A DNA stretch of 64,000 nt. Origin: Larus michahellis. Its lineage: Eukaryota; Chordata; Aves; Charadriiformes; Laridae. A model generated the notes under the pieces. That model worked only from the letters and a program-made list of their open reading frames with translations, ran no database searches and was not told the DNA's origin. The position numbers and the translations under genes are program-made. The stretch covers positions 2,869,001-2,933,000 of the forward strand of contig NC_133903.1 of NCBI RefSeq assembly GCF_964199755.1, written 5' to 3'. Within the stretch, counting starts at the first letter, position 1. Each line of letters begins with the position of its first letter. This document shows positions 23,346-35,716 of the stretch, in pieces.

Positions 23346-26300
23346 TATCCCCCCCACCCCGATGTAAATAACTAAGGCTGAAGCCAACCCTTAGCTCTAA
23401 ATGCTTCTTATCGTTCAAAAAGTTCTTAATCAAATCTGAACATACTGGCTGAAGCCCATTTGAAATAAACGGGGTGTCTGTGGGTGCGACACTGCTGCAA
23501 TAAAGCCACCGTCCCTGGAGGATGCTCTGCGTCCGGCTGAAAGGAGCACGCACTAGTTGGGCATGTAATGAAACATGATAATTAAAGCGTGTGCCTGCAC
23601 GGGCTGGTCCTTCCCGCAGGGCTAGAGGAGATCCAGGATGCCGCATGCAAGGAGCAGGAACAGTTTTCTTCCCCCACACCTACAAGGTCCAAGTATTGCC
23701 CTGAATTAAGATAATTTTGAGGGGGGAGGGTGTGACTCCAAACACTTCTCTGCCAGCTGTCCGCAGTCGGCAGCATTCATCCCACCTGCTGAAGGACACG
23801 GGACTCACCCAGCACACAGCCCAGAAAGTACGGGGAAAAATTCTGGTAGAGGATACGGGGCTTGTCTTGAGTCGTAGGTCAATTCCCAACGCGGAATTGC
23901 CTAAAAGAGCTGTTCCTCCTTCATTTTTTCCTCATGCTATGCCATTATCTTTCCTCTCTGCCATAGGTCCTGTACAAATCCTACCTGTCTAACACCATCA
24001 GCTGCCACAATCAACAGCAGTTTCCACTTTGCTGCTTGTCACCCAGCTGATCAGGCCTGTTACTGGCAGAGAGCGACACAACCCTACCATCAGCAAACTC
24101 ATGAAATTTAAAAAACCTTTTTACATTTCAAGGAGCGAGACCTGCAAGGGGACGGGCTCCAGGTTTGTACTCCAGAAAACATTTATCACTACAGAACTGA
24201 AACATGGTGTGAAAATAAAAGCTCTCGAAACCTGCTTTCACACGTTCCCCGGCGCGCCCAGAGGTGTTCCTTCTATGATACACCTAACAATGCTCTTGAG
24301 AATTGTTTTCACAAGCTAAAAATACAAACAAAACAGCAACAGAGTCAAGAAGTACTTCTTCAAATGCCTCAAATCGAGGCTATTTGTGCTCTAAACACAT
24401 TGTAGAAACAGCGTTAATATATATTTAGATGTTACAGAAGGCCACAGGAAAAGACCTCAGCAAAGAATGAGTGCCATAATACAGAGCACGTCTCAACTAG
24501 GGTGGCAGGTTTCTTTTAGATCACTGACCATTGTCCTGCTCAAACAGCCTGTATTTTACAATTCAAGTTACATTTATTTGTGTATATATAAATGTACATG
24601 AGATATTTGTATTCTTTCTTCTGCAAAAAACACACAAAAAGCAGAAGACACAGATGAGAAAACAAGCGGATGAGCTTCCTTGGAGGGTTCATAGACAAAG
24701 ATGTTTAAACGAAGTAATTTAAAACCAGAAAGAATCTCACAAACAAAGCGCTTCTAAGCGTCACGTTCACTTGCTTGTTTTCGACTTCATTTGAAAAAAA
24801 ACCTCAGAGGGAACCAAAGCACTTTAGCTGCCGCTCCCTCATTCCTGACATCATCTGGAGAACTTCACCAACCTCTTTCCCTACCAGTTACACACCAAAC
24901 TTTCCAGAACAAGTAAGTCTACAGCAATGAGGAGAATTAAAAACATTAGCTAGTCATTGTTCGTCACACCTCCGAAGGGTAGGGAAGCACTAGCGTTACC
25001 TGAGATTGAGAGACAAGAAGAAATGGGCCTCCTGTGTCTGCAAGGCAACACAGAACCATGCAAAGGGCTCGGTGCTCGAGTCCCATTTGCCTCCTTTGCC
25101 GTAGAACCCAGAGCTTTCTCAACCCATGGGGCTGGATGGGAACGTGCGAGATGTGGGATTTTGCAATAAATCAATCATAAACCCCACGTAAGGGTGTAGC
25201 AAGGGGATGCCCACAATAAAGCCTGTGGGGATGCAGAGCCGGCAGCTCCAGCCCAACAACCACCCATTCATCGGAATGACTGCTCCATTCACGACGAGCC
25301 GCCCCGTCCTTCCCACAACAGGACCCTGCAAATAACTTTATTTAACCAGGAAAACAGATTTGTGTTGTTTCTAAAGGCAAATGAATCTAGCTCTGGCTGC
25401 AGAGGGCTGAGCTGTGTTTTCTCCGTGCCAACAAAAGCATCGGGATTGCGGAGGAGACTAAAGAGACTGCGTTTGCCTTCACTCTCCCATGGATCGTATC
25501 TCAGCCAAAAAAAGGGCTCACGCAGCACAACAGATCGGGCTGCAACTGTAAAGAAGTTCAACACTTTTGAGGCTGTTTCTCTCAAGTTCTCGGTGAATTA
25601 TTTTGAATTTAGCTAAAGGCTTCCCACAGTTTACTGGTCTGCAGCGAGAGCGGGGCATCTCGGGGAGGGGCTGGTGAAGCACAGCATTTCTCAGGCTGAT
25701 CAGGGAAGATGCTACTCATTCTCATTTTGTCACTTTTCAGCATATACGTGGTCCCACCTGTGGCCGAGTTCTGCCCGAAGATGCGAATACGAGTGGTTTT
25801 GTGCTGGAGGTTCCTGCCTGTGTGCTCCAGACAGAAGGTGAATGGGGAAAGAGGTCCCCAGAGAAGCAACAGAGGCGGATGTAATGAGGCGGATTTATTC
25901 TTAAGTCGCTAGGCAGGGATGCACAATTCTTTACTTTTTAGTGCCTGGTTATTTAACCTTAATGCTCCACTGATGTTATTTCTTGTGTGGAATTTTATAT
26001 ACGTGTCTATGGACGAATTTGCAATATATAAATAGCGTAGATCAGAGGTGACCTTTACATTTGTGCATGTGGAGATTCATACAGCATGAGGGCTAGCTAG
26101 GAGGCTGAAGTCATTAAGATATGTTCTCATCTAAAGTTTCTTATGAATTATTTGTAAGCTATTTTCTCACTTTTTTTTTGTTATAATACTCCCACATACT
26201 CACCAACCAGTAAAAATAGCTTACCAGTGAATACATGTTTCGGAAGTCTGTTTGCCTATTTTTCTTTTGTGCAGCAGCTGCTGTTGCCATGCTGTCGTTG

Positions 26301-28119
26301 CTATGTTTTCCTTTTGCTTTCTTTTTCTTATGAAGGGGAAAAAAATAAATCTATTCCCTAAACACGCTAGACTCAGTTCATGGAACAAAATACCTGAGGT
26401 ATTGCCTAGAGGAACATAACAACCCAGCTGGAAGAGCATAGCTTATGCGTAGAAGAAAGTCCTCTTAACACTAATATACACCTTCTTATCTGAAAGAGTT
26501 AATGAAACTACAAATACTATTTAGATAGACTTTCAAAAAGCTTCAGGCAAAGGTCATTAAAAAGGAGTATTAATGTTTCCTAGAAACTGGGCAGTGAAAG
26601 GTAAAACTGCATGCTGAACTATAAGTTGATAAGGAGGCAGGGGAAAAAAAGATCTAAAAGAATAGATCTGGCCAAGACCCATCTGGAAGATAAAACGATG
26701 AAGGTGCTCGATAAGCTTGTCAAAACAGTCCTTTAAGCTTGACAGCTGAAATTTGTCTCTGTGGGATGGCCCCGAGAAATGCACGCGCTCTTTCCGGAGG
26801 CCACAGGTCCAAGGTGCAAAATTTGACTCTGGGCTGTGGGCCCGAGGTTGCCACCTTCTGCCTCTGGTCCCTGTATGAAGAGCAGTAGGAGTTTGCTGAA
26901 CTGGGGTTGAGGCTCAGCAATTAAGCTCTGGAAAGACGTTGCTTGGGGTTGCCCATCCCTCCTTTGCCTCCCGCTCCAGAGGAACTTGGATGATCCTTCC
27001 AGCCTTGGTCTCCTGCCAACCTCCACGGAGGTCCGGGAAGGAGAGTGGCAACACGATGACAAGAATCAATAGTCTCAGCCCAACAATTGATGACTTAGAA
27101 GACAGAAAAAACTACGAGATGGCAAAATGACTTAGGTGGGTCAGGAGTGTGGAGAACTGTGAGGGACCAGCAGGACCTGTGAAATTTGGGTCAATGGACG
27201 ATGCTACGGCAGAAGAAATTCAACACAGACAAGTGCAGTGTAGTTCCTGTTGTTCTGCCAATTTAAAGGACTCTTAACACGTTCATGGCTTTGGAAATGA
27301 TGTAACCTCTCAGAATAAAAAGCCAAGTGCCACTGTGGCCAGCTTAAAGACAACTTCTCAGTGTACAGTGTCACTCAAAACAGCAAGTAAGATGTCAAAA
27401 TATATGCCTTTGAAAAAAAAAGAAAAAGCTAGTAGTACCATGTCATGTTTTTATACAAGTTGAGAGCATGTCCTCTTCTCCCGGGCAGTCAGTCAGCCTT
27501 GGTGAATTCAGTACAACACGAGGGCAAAAGATAAATTAGGTTTCCCTTGTTTGAGGCATGTGCTATGTAACCTGCCTCTTTCTTCTGAAGAAGATTTCCA
27601 TCAGTGACTGCATCGCTGGGTCACCGGGAGAGACATTAAAGGCTGGAACAATTTACTGCAGAATTAAGAAGGGCAACAGTAAAACAGAGATGGTCAATGC
27701 GGTGAATGCTGAGTAGGACGTCACTCTGGAAAAGAGACTCCCAGTATTTCAGATACTCTTCAGCTATTACCCTCCTTGACTCAGGTGGGTGGGCGGTACC
27801 AAGCACAGCGGGATTCAAGACGTCCCCTTCTCTTTCTGGAGTATGTCTGCATTAGCTGCCGCTTTTCTGCATGGCAAACCATATTTCTCTAGGTCAAAAA
27901 ACCCCCAAGCCCCTTCCTGTGTGGGGCACAGGTGCTACTTCTGACTATAAACTTAAAGCACAGCACCATCGAGACCAGTTCTGCCATTCACTGTGCATTA
28001 CTCCTGCCTTTACCCACATCCCATCAGCCCCAGACTTTGGGGTCTACCAAAGACTGTCTTCCTCATGCCACCATCCATGAGGACCACCACTTCCAGCCAT
28101 GCCACAGAATTCCCATGGA
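23346..28119. other. Presumed intron or intergenic, no exon seen
   Basis: AT-moderate region with no splice-bounded frame. Patches of low GC occur at 24400-24730, 25910-26220 (including a T9 run near 26171) and 26450-26720. No CR1 copy was found here, making it one of the longest stretches of the window free of obvious repeats. Confidence 0.4.
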
Positions 28120-28355
28120 GCTAGGCAGTGCCGCGATTAAGACCTGGGAGCGAGGAGCTTCCGACTTTATTCCTCACTTTGGGTCCCAGCATGAACTACG
28201 CAAGCAGCTTCGCTTCTCTGCGTCTCAATATCCTCACCCTCCACTAGAACTAATAACAACTCCTCCAACAACCAGGCGTGCTGTGAGAATCAATTGGTAT
28301 TTGTAAAGGCCTTTGAGAAATGTAAGGCACAGTCTGTATGTGAAAATTATTGATA
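28120..28355 (+). repeat. Nearly full-length old MIR/CORE-SINE-like element
   Basis: The order of landmarks follows amniote MIR-type SINEs. GGCAGTGC and GACCTGGGAGC come first, then a stretch of CTTCGCTTCTCTGCGTCTCA matching the 'ctcagtttcc' segment. GCTGTGAGAATCAATTGGTATTTG and CCTTTGAGAAATG follow, matching 'gttgtgaggattaaa' and 'gcgctttgagatc'. The end is an AT-rich tail. Many substitutions indicate an old insertion. Confidence 0.5.
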
Positions 28356-31300
28356 TGATTCATTACTAGGCATTCATACTCTATTCATACAGCTCCCAGA
28401 CTATTACTAAATATTATGTCCATTTGAATATTGAAATCACTGCTGCTAATAATTTCTGCTAATGTTACACTGGTCTTTCGGAGGTGGCTTTTTTGACTTG
28501 AATAGGAGAATTGTGGAGGCAGTGAAAAAGGGAACAAATGCCAGAAGAGGAATTAAAAAGAGGACAACAGCTCTGTGCAGGCTTCATGGAAAACAATACA
28601 AAATCCATTTAGCACGTAACTTTGTGTTAACGCTTATCTGATGCCTCTTCCCGTGCTCTTTCTTCTCAACTGAATTTGTATGAAAATCTGATCTCCATTC
28701 GCCCTCGCCTGCGAGAGGAAAACAGCAAACCCGAGCGCATTGTGTCTCTCCAGACGGGCCCCTCGCCCCCCGGCCCGAGCGACACCCGGGCCCCCTCTCC
28801 GTGACCAGTCTGCTTTGCAGGGAGCGGGGATGCTCCATCCATCCTCCGGCCCCTCCATCACCAACGCCGACATTCTCCGCGCAAGAGCCCTGCCTTTTAC
28901 TTCGCCGTGCTACTGAAAGCAGCGCAATCTGGGACTACTCAAAAACCTCCGTTTCTGAGAAGCAAGAGCATATGTCTATACATTATATATTTATTCACAC
29001 ACTGAGGCATGTTCCCACTCCCGAGACACACACGGTATGTTCCGAATTTCTCACTCCAGCATGTTTTGCAAATCTGCTCTCCACCCCCTCTATTCCCTCG
29101 TTTCACTTTATCAGTATCTTGTTTAAGGGAAATGCTGCTTACTGTAAACTGGAAACGTTAACATCAGGTCAACAGACCATTTATTAAGAAGCAGCTGTGG
29201 GAGAGGGAGCGATGGGGCACAGCTATTTTCCTGGCTCAGCTTCTTTTCCTTCCAGTTGGAATATTTATTTCCTTGCTGTGATCTTTCTGCTCACTCTTTG
29301 CGCTGACAAAATGCTGCCAATATCTGCGGTGCGGGAACTCAAGGACAATCAATATTTCACTTGAATCAAATACAATGCTCTTTTTTTTTTTTTTTGTGTT
29401 TTGTTTTCAAAGCTCAACATTTTGCAATTAAACCTCTCAAGACACGGGGAAAGTTGAGGTGGGGATTCTTTTGTGAAAGGCAGGAGGGAGCAGCACAGAA
29501 GCAGAAACCAGAGCAAACCAGCAGCGAAGCCAATAGAAATCTGCTGCATCGTTTCTTCTTTTTAATACATTTTTTACGAGAAGTGAGATCTTTGATTACA
29601 TTTTTGATTAGGAGAGACAGGCATTGCCCTGCCCAATGCACAGTTAGAGGGAAAGGAGCCTTTCATGTTCATAGATATCAGACATCAAAACAGCCATTCC
29701 CCACTCTTAAAAGGATCAGACAAAACTGCAGCTCAAACTGTGCCAGAGACTTTGGTGCAGGCAGGTTCCTGGCGGAAGGCAGTCTCGGAGCCGTAAGGAA
29801 TCATGTGGATGCTGAAACTCCTGTTGAGTGTGGGGAGAAACACGGGGAATTTCTCCCAGGGAAACCCAGGACCATTGTCAGGGCATTTCAGGATGAGAAG
29901 ACTAAGGGCCGCGACAGCCAGGCTGCGAGGGGAGCTGCCAGGAAGGATCTCCCAGCTGTAAGGCAAGAGTGGCTGCTCCATCAGAGGGTCCAGGTAGGAC
30001 AGGTAGAAAGCAACAGGTAGAAAAAAACAGGTCTACCTTTCCCCAAGTAGACAGGGGAAAGCAACCAGCAGAGCACCAGCGACGGCAGGGTTTTTACTTA
30101 TATTACAAAAAGGTCACAGCTTCCCCTCTTCCTCCTTTCCACAGACTCATGGACTTACTGGACCTCCCAACCATGTGATGCCCAGGCATGGGGCGAGAAC
30201 GCTGACAACCAGCTCGGCTGTGCAACACAAGTGGCCTCCGTCTTTAGAGCTGCAGAACATCCCACATGGCCTCCTTTCTTTAGAGGTCACCTTGATTCCC
30301 TGATAACCTACAGCGGTTGAATCTCATGAACAAGAGATTAGAGTTCCGATCTTGCACTACTCCAACTGAATACTAACAATGGCAACACGGTGTCACAGCT
30401 TATCCCTTACCATCACTGCAACAACCCTTCATTTGGCTGTGGAATCTGCAAAATCCCAACGGTTGGAACGAGACAGGATAGCAAATCAACTCATCAATTC
30501 ATTCACAGTTTAGTTCAGCACGGATTCAAGCACCTTCTCCTGTCACAGCTTGCCAGCATGCCTTACAGAAGAAAAAACCCAACCCCTTGACAATTTTTCA
30601 AGGTCCACAGCAGGGGCTGCTTAGGTTGGTGGCAAATATGGTGACCATCTTACCAGAATTTGGCTCAGCTGTGCCAACAGATGTCCTGAAAGCATTGGCC
30701 GCACCTGAAGCTAACTTGGATGCTAACTCAGATGCCTGAACCTTCTCCATGTGTTCCCAGTGCTGAACACTGACCCTCAACCACAACATGGACTTGCTGG
30801 TGCAGAAGCAGTCATCTCTCATTGCACACAGTCTTACCATCAGCCTGTTTCTAATCTTTTTTTTCCAGAGGAGTGTCCTTCAAAGCATTTTAGCACCACC
30901 TCACCTCTGCCACCACCCTTCATCTTCCCTCTAAGTCAGGGTATCACACAGAGACTATTGGGACCGTGCAGCCACCAACGCCAGGCCACCCTCTAGTCCA
31001 GCCTGTCTCTGTCTGTGGCCTCCATCCCTGGCTGGCCCAAAGACCTGGCAGCAGCGATCCAAACGGCATCAAGCTGACACCACGCTCAGACCGATAACAA
31101 CCAGCTTGCGATGGACAATTGTTCCTTCTCCCAAGGCTACCAGGGCTGCTGCAGATTTTTATCCTCTTTTTCCCTCCTCATACAGCAATAATGTCAGACC
31201 AAAGGAGTCTGGGAGATGCCCACAACTCACTGTCAACAGTACGTTGACACCCGGCCTTACATCTACATTAAAGACGAGCGCTGCCATCACTCAAACAGCA

Positions 31301-33075
31301 CCTGGGTAAGATAAGTGCCTGGATGAAAAAGAGCTGGCTCTGGCTCAGCCCGGACATTCAGAGGTGCCGTCAGCAGCGAGAGGATCTGCCAGAAAATTCA
31401 ACCCCATCTTCCACTGAAGTGCCCTATCTATCTGGGAGATGAATAGCCTTTATTTCCCTCTGCACACACCGCTGCTACTGATACGCGCCAGAAGTGGCTG
31501 CAAACACCTCTTCCCCAGTTCAGACCAGCCAGGAGGTTGCAGCCTTTTCAATCCGACGTAGGTTTAGCTAGTGGGATCCCTGCCTCCCTTCCCGAGGGTA
31601 TAATTCACACGCACGCTCCTCCGCTGGATCAGCTCACACCACTTGCCCACTTAGCGCAGAGGAAGGTGAGAACACGCTGTACTCCACTGCCGCACCGTAT
31701 CGGCTTGCCATTAAATACCAGATACGCTGCCATTGATTTCAGTTAGATTTTTGTTCCTAACAAACTCTCTAGAAATACTTAACCCAAAGCCTGAAGTGCC
31801 TCTGAACGCACAGCCTCCTTGTTTTCTATTGTTTATCGACATGTTCCGTATCTCTCGGTGTAGAAGACAGACTGGAGGAACGCAGCCATCCGATTCTCCC
31901 CCGCAACGTCACCGACGCGATCAGAGCAGCAACGGGAGCACGGCTACTCCGCTGCTCTTGCAGCTCTTTCCTCCGTGAGACGTGTGGACCTCTGATTGTC
32001 TTTGAGGCTTTGATTTCACTAGCTGCACTGATTCGAAGCCACCACCGATTGTTATTTTTTAATCTCTAGCAAACAATGGTGAGCCGCTGAAGCTGCAAGC
32101 ACAGCCGCATGCAGTGATTAGCAGCGTGGTGGAAGACAAGTGAGACTGCCCCAACATTTTGGCATGAATAACAATGAGGTAGATAATTTTTCTAGGAACG
32201 CTTTCCTGTATAGCAGCTTTTAGAAAAACAGTAACATCCCAGGGATATTCATTCCTCTGGATGGCGACAAATAAACCACAAATTAGTTCCTTCTGCAACC
32301 TGTAGAGACGTTCCCACATGTGGTTTCAGTGTTAGAGGATGAACTCAAGGTACAGAAACAAATAACAGTAGGCAATACGTGCCGTGGAGGATTTGTACAA
32401 ACATTTCCTCCTAAGTATAGCTATAGCTTCCTCCTGCAGGCTCTCGCCCTAGGTCCTGCTCACCCACCTGCCACCAACCCCAAGACCCCAAGCTTCACGC
32501 GTGGCACGCCTGTTGAAGCAGGCTGGCCTGTATTCTCATGCTACAGAGAGGGGCAAAGTGAGGAAAACCAAGGAGAAAATGCACTACTTAGAGGAAACCT
32601 GTGCCGGTGAACAAGGGAAAGAGGCAGAACAAGATGCCGCACCAGGGAGTTAACAGGCACCGGCTGGATATCTTCAGCTCAAGCGAGCATTACCCCAACC
32701 AATTTATATGTAACCAGCTTAGTCGAAATACCACTTAATTTAAAACATCCAGGAAACAAAATAATGTCTTCGAGGTCAGGTGGGGCCAGCTTGCTAAGGG
32801 CAGGACAATTTTATTTCCCGCTGACTTGCCACCCATACTAATGGTGCCTCCACAAGAGGTGAAAAGAGCAGCACAAACTCCAGACTCAAACCAGCCTGTG
32901 ATGTGCGGCGAAACCATCTGCAGGTTCACTCTCATGGCCGGTACAGTCACAACAGCACAGCTCCCAGTCCCAAACAGCCACCTGCCTGCAGACGCTTCTG
33001 GTAAGTTGGAAATGAGAACAGAAACCTTTGAGGAACACTTCAGAAGATGAGGTTCTGGTTCCCCTGCTCTTCAGC
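28356..33075. other. Presumed intron or intergenic, no exon seen
   Basis: Contains AT-rich sequence at 28340-28480, a CpG-rich patch at about 28720-28890, and a T15 run at 29381-29395. A 219-codon plus frame (29361-30020) begins in that T run, and a stop-free plus-strand segment at 30482-30736 is discussed separately. No repeat family was otherwise recognised. Confidence 0.4.
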
Positions 33076-33145
33076 TGTGTATCTGGAACGGTGCAGGGCG
33101 CCAGCACAATGGGACTCAAAATACAGTTATTTGCAAGCCACATCA
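33076..33145 (+). repeat. Old L3-like remnant
   Basis: GTGCAGGGCGCCAGCACAATGGGAC resembles the widespread amniote phrase 'gtacagcgcctagcacaatggggtcc' near the 3' end of an ancient L3/CR1-type element, here in the opposite orientation to the copy at 57258-57360. It is short and diverged. Confidence 0.35.
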
Positions 33146-33526
33146 GATGTAAATGGCCAAGAAGTCCCAGGTTCTTGTGATGCTGCTGGCACACACCCTA
33201 ACACTAGCGAGGCTGAGGACAGAAAAACTCAACCCGCTGGTGCCAAGGGACACCCAGGACCTCGGAGCAGCGTGAGCCCTCGATGGGGCAGCTGACGGCC
33301 ACGTGGCCACCTTCCATTCATTTTTCCCATTCATAAATGCCTCCCTGTTTCCACCAAGGTCAAGGTCCCAGAAGGCAGGCAGGGGTGGTATGAAGAACTA
33401 CGCAGGGTCCATGAGGAGGCAGCTCCTGCACCAGCCGCGGGACCGCACCCGCTGAGCAGGCGATGCCCAGCTTGATTAAAATGAAGACACATTCCTGCGC
33501 CTGCTGTGCTGCCTTGTACAGACGCT
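33146..33526. other. Presumed intron, no exon seen
   Basis: GC-moderate sequence between two old repeat fossils. No splice-bounded frame or motif was recognised. Confidence 0.4.
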
Positions 33527-33676
33527 GTTCCTCGGGTTTTCTGTTTGTAAAACAGAGGAATACTTGCTGTACCTCACAATGGTCCTGGAAGGCTTAATTC
33601 ATGTTTGTGAAGTGCTTTCAGATCTTAAATTGGAAGGCATGAGAAAGCACAAGTTGTTATTATAATTGCATTATTA
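33527..33676 (+). repeat. Old MIR/CORE-SINE-like 3' part
   Basis: GTTTGTAAAACAGAGGAATA, then TGTACCTCAC, GGCTTAATTCATGTTTGTG and AAGTGCTTTCAGATCTT, ending in GTTGTTATTATAATTGCATTATT. This reproduces in order the 'tctgtaaaatggg', 'tacctca', 'attaatgtttgtaaagtgctttgagat' and ATT-tail landmarks of amniote MIR-type SINEs. Confidence 0.55.
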
Positions 33677-34260
33677 AGTGCTGTTAAAAAAAATAATTCA
33701 GTTTACATTTTGTAGAATTCAGGTCCTTCTTCAGACTAGCTTTATGTCCCTTGACACATGTATTTGACAATAACCCTAATAGCCTTGATCTTTTATTCCC
33801 AGCAGGGCTTTCTTTATACCTTAATGAGGTCTCTTCTTAATCTTTTTTTCCAAAGGAGAAACACCTCATCTCAGCAAAACCAAATTCTCTGAGCTGCTAC
33901 ACGTGAGCTTGCTTTCCCTCTGCCAGACTGGGTCTGCTTCGGTATGGTATCCCCAGTCCAGTGAGGGGCCCAGACTGGTCAGGAGGGATACGGACAGGAT
34001 CTCCCACATCCCTCACGAGAAGCCACGCTACACTTTTTGATTTGCATACAATATCTCTCTTTCTGCCAGTTAGGACATTCCTGAAATATTTTACTGCTCC
34101 TGAGAGCTGTGCCAGGTTATTTAGTCCCAAATACAGCAGTATTTTTATCCCTCTCGTCCATAATGCCTGATCTTCAACCCTATCTCTGTTTTGTAGCACA
34201 GGATGCTCCCACCATATATTCCTGACTATATTTCTGTCTTCAGACTCCCGTATTTCACTT
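33677..34260. other. Non-coding, possibly containing very old LINE sequence
   Basis: The segment 33820-33900 (GAGGTCTCTTCTTAATC, then CCAAAGGAGAAACACC) faintly recalls the reverse complement of a CR1-type 3' region, but the match is too poor to call. No exon was seen. Confidence 0.25.
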
Positions 34261-34298
34261 CCCTTACCCTTACCCTTATCCTTACCCTTACCATTACC
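34261..34298. repeat. CCCTTA hexamer array
   Basis: Six imperfect units of CCCTTA (TAAGGG on the other strand), some changed to TCCTTA or CCATTA. The unit differs from the vertebrate telomere unit CCCTAA by one swapped pair of bases. It is a short variable-number hexamer repeat. Confidence 0.8.
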
Positions 34299-35074
34299 AA
34301 ATCACCCAGAGATCTACAGCCTTGTTGATATTGACTTTCTTCTCTCCTCAATCCTTCTCTCAGGTTTCCTTTTTCTTCCTCCTATCATCTGCAAATTGCA
34401 TCGTTTTTATCTTTTGCTAGGCTGGAAATCTTATCATGAAAGAGAGACTTTTCTTTTTTCTTTTTTTAATTAGTACTTGGTAATATTACCAAGCTGTGAG
34501 TTTATGGCTTTGTAGATCTTATATTTTTGACACTAATTACTCACAAAGGCTTTTAAAGCAGCATTTCAACATAGCAACTGCCATGACTGTAATTAAGTAA
34601 GAAGCAGCAAATTACTTTTTTTTTTTCCATTTCAGAAAAAGTCTCTAGCGTTCCTGTCCCGTATCACAGCTCAGCCCCCGGTATCACTCCGATGAACGAG
34701 ACCAGACGTCGAAAACACATTACTCCCGACGCAGGCACAACCCTCCCCACCCTCGCCCAAGCGCTTGGCTGATGTATTAATAGTGCTGTCAGCACGGCGC
34801 ATCCACGGGGATTCACCACTTGCCTATTGCCAATCCGAAGGGCTCGGCTAATTTTAGACTCGTGGTTTCTGCTTCTTGCGAGAGAAGGCTTTCTCCCCCC
34901 TTTCAAACCTCAAAGACTCACGTTGTACCAACCACGTGACTGCGCTTGATTTATCTCCTCCCCATCGTCTCCTCGCTGGGACTCGGAGGGAACGTGGAGG
35001 GATGTACTGGTTTCCATACCGATGCTGGATGTGTTGCCTGGAAGGTGCCGGGGCAGCAAGCGCTCTCATGATAT
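34299..35074. other. Presumed intron, no exon seen
   Basis: AT-rich to about 34640, with an 11-T run at 34616-34626, TTTTTTTAATTAGTACTTGG near 34463 and AACTGTAATTAAGTAAG-like words near 34588. It then becomes GC-richer to 35070. No splice-bounded frame was seen. Confidence 0.4.
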
Positions 35075-35300
35075 GTTTGTAAACGAGCTGTTATGAGGAT
35101 GATCAATTAAAGGCATCTCAGTGGAGAGAGTTTGATTCCACTGGCCTAATTCATTTTCAAATTACTCCAGGATGCTGCCTTTTACTATTACATTATTTGT
35201 TCTGAAACTCCAAATTAAGATTTTATTGCGCCATTAATTTTTATGCAGAAATTACCATTAAAATCAATGTTTTCTGCTTAAAACTTGACAGTTTGAGATG
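35075..35300. promoter_or_regulatory. Candidate enhancer block
   Basis: One of the most convincing blocks: GATGATCAATTAAAGGC, CCTAATTCATTTTCAAATTAC, ACATTATTTGTTCTG (SOX/FOX-like), GCGCCATTAATTTTTATGC and ACCATTAAAATCAATG follow each other over about 225 bases without simple repeats or repeat-family resemblance. The dense, varied TAAT cores resemble conserved vertebrate developmental enhancers. Conservation was not tested. Confidence 0.42.
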
Positions 35301-35716
35301 ACTGATTATCTAGCCTGTTTCCCTCTGCTTTACTGCCTCGGAAGTGGACGGGTCCATCCTGGAGCGCCTCTAGCTCTGAGCTACGCTTTCACTGCACCTT
35401 ACCAACACCTGGGCGCACCCATCCTGGGCAGCTGGGACCCTGCGGCAGCACAATGTATGTCTCCAAAACCACAGGCTGCTGTTTCCAGCATCTCCTGGGG
35501 GATGCAGATCTTCCTGCTGTTAACGAGCCAAGGTTAGCGATGGAGCGAGGTCTCCAGGGCAGGTGGGAGCGCTGCCCTCCCTTCTGCCCTGGCAGGGAGA
35601 GCTCAGGGGAACACGCTGGGCATGGGCACCCTGGCATGCCAGCTCCTCCCGCTGCGCCGGGACATCACCCAAGGAAGGTCTGCACCTGGGGTTACAACCC
35701 CGGCCGGGCTGCCGAG
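35301..35716. other. Presumed intron, no exon seen
   Basis: GC-rich sequence leading into a CR1 copy. A 159-codon plus frame (35453-35932) runs into the LINE and is not a gene. Confidence 0.45.

Noticed and set aside
29361..30020. 219-codon plus-strand frame, the longest in the window
   Set aside because: It starts inside a T15 run (oligo-Phe), has no domain resemblance or splice borders. For 64 kb in six frames a longest chance run near 180-220 codons is expected.
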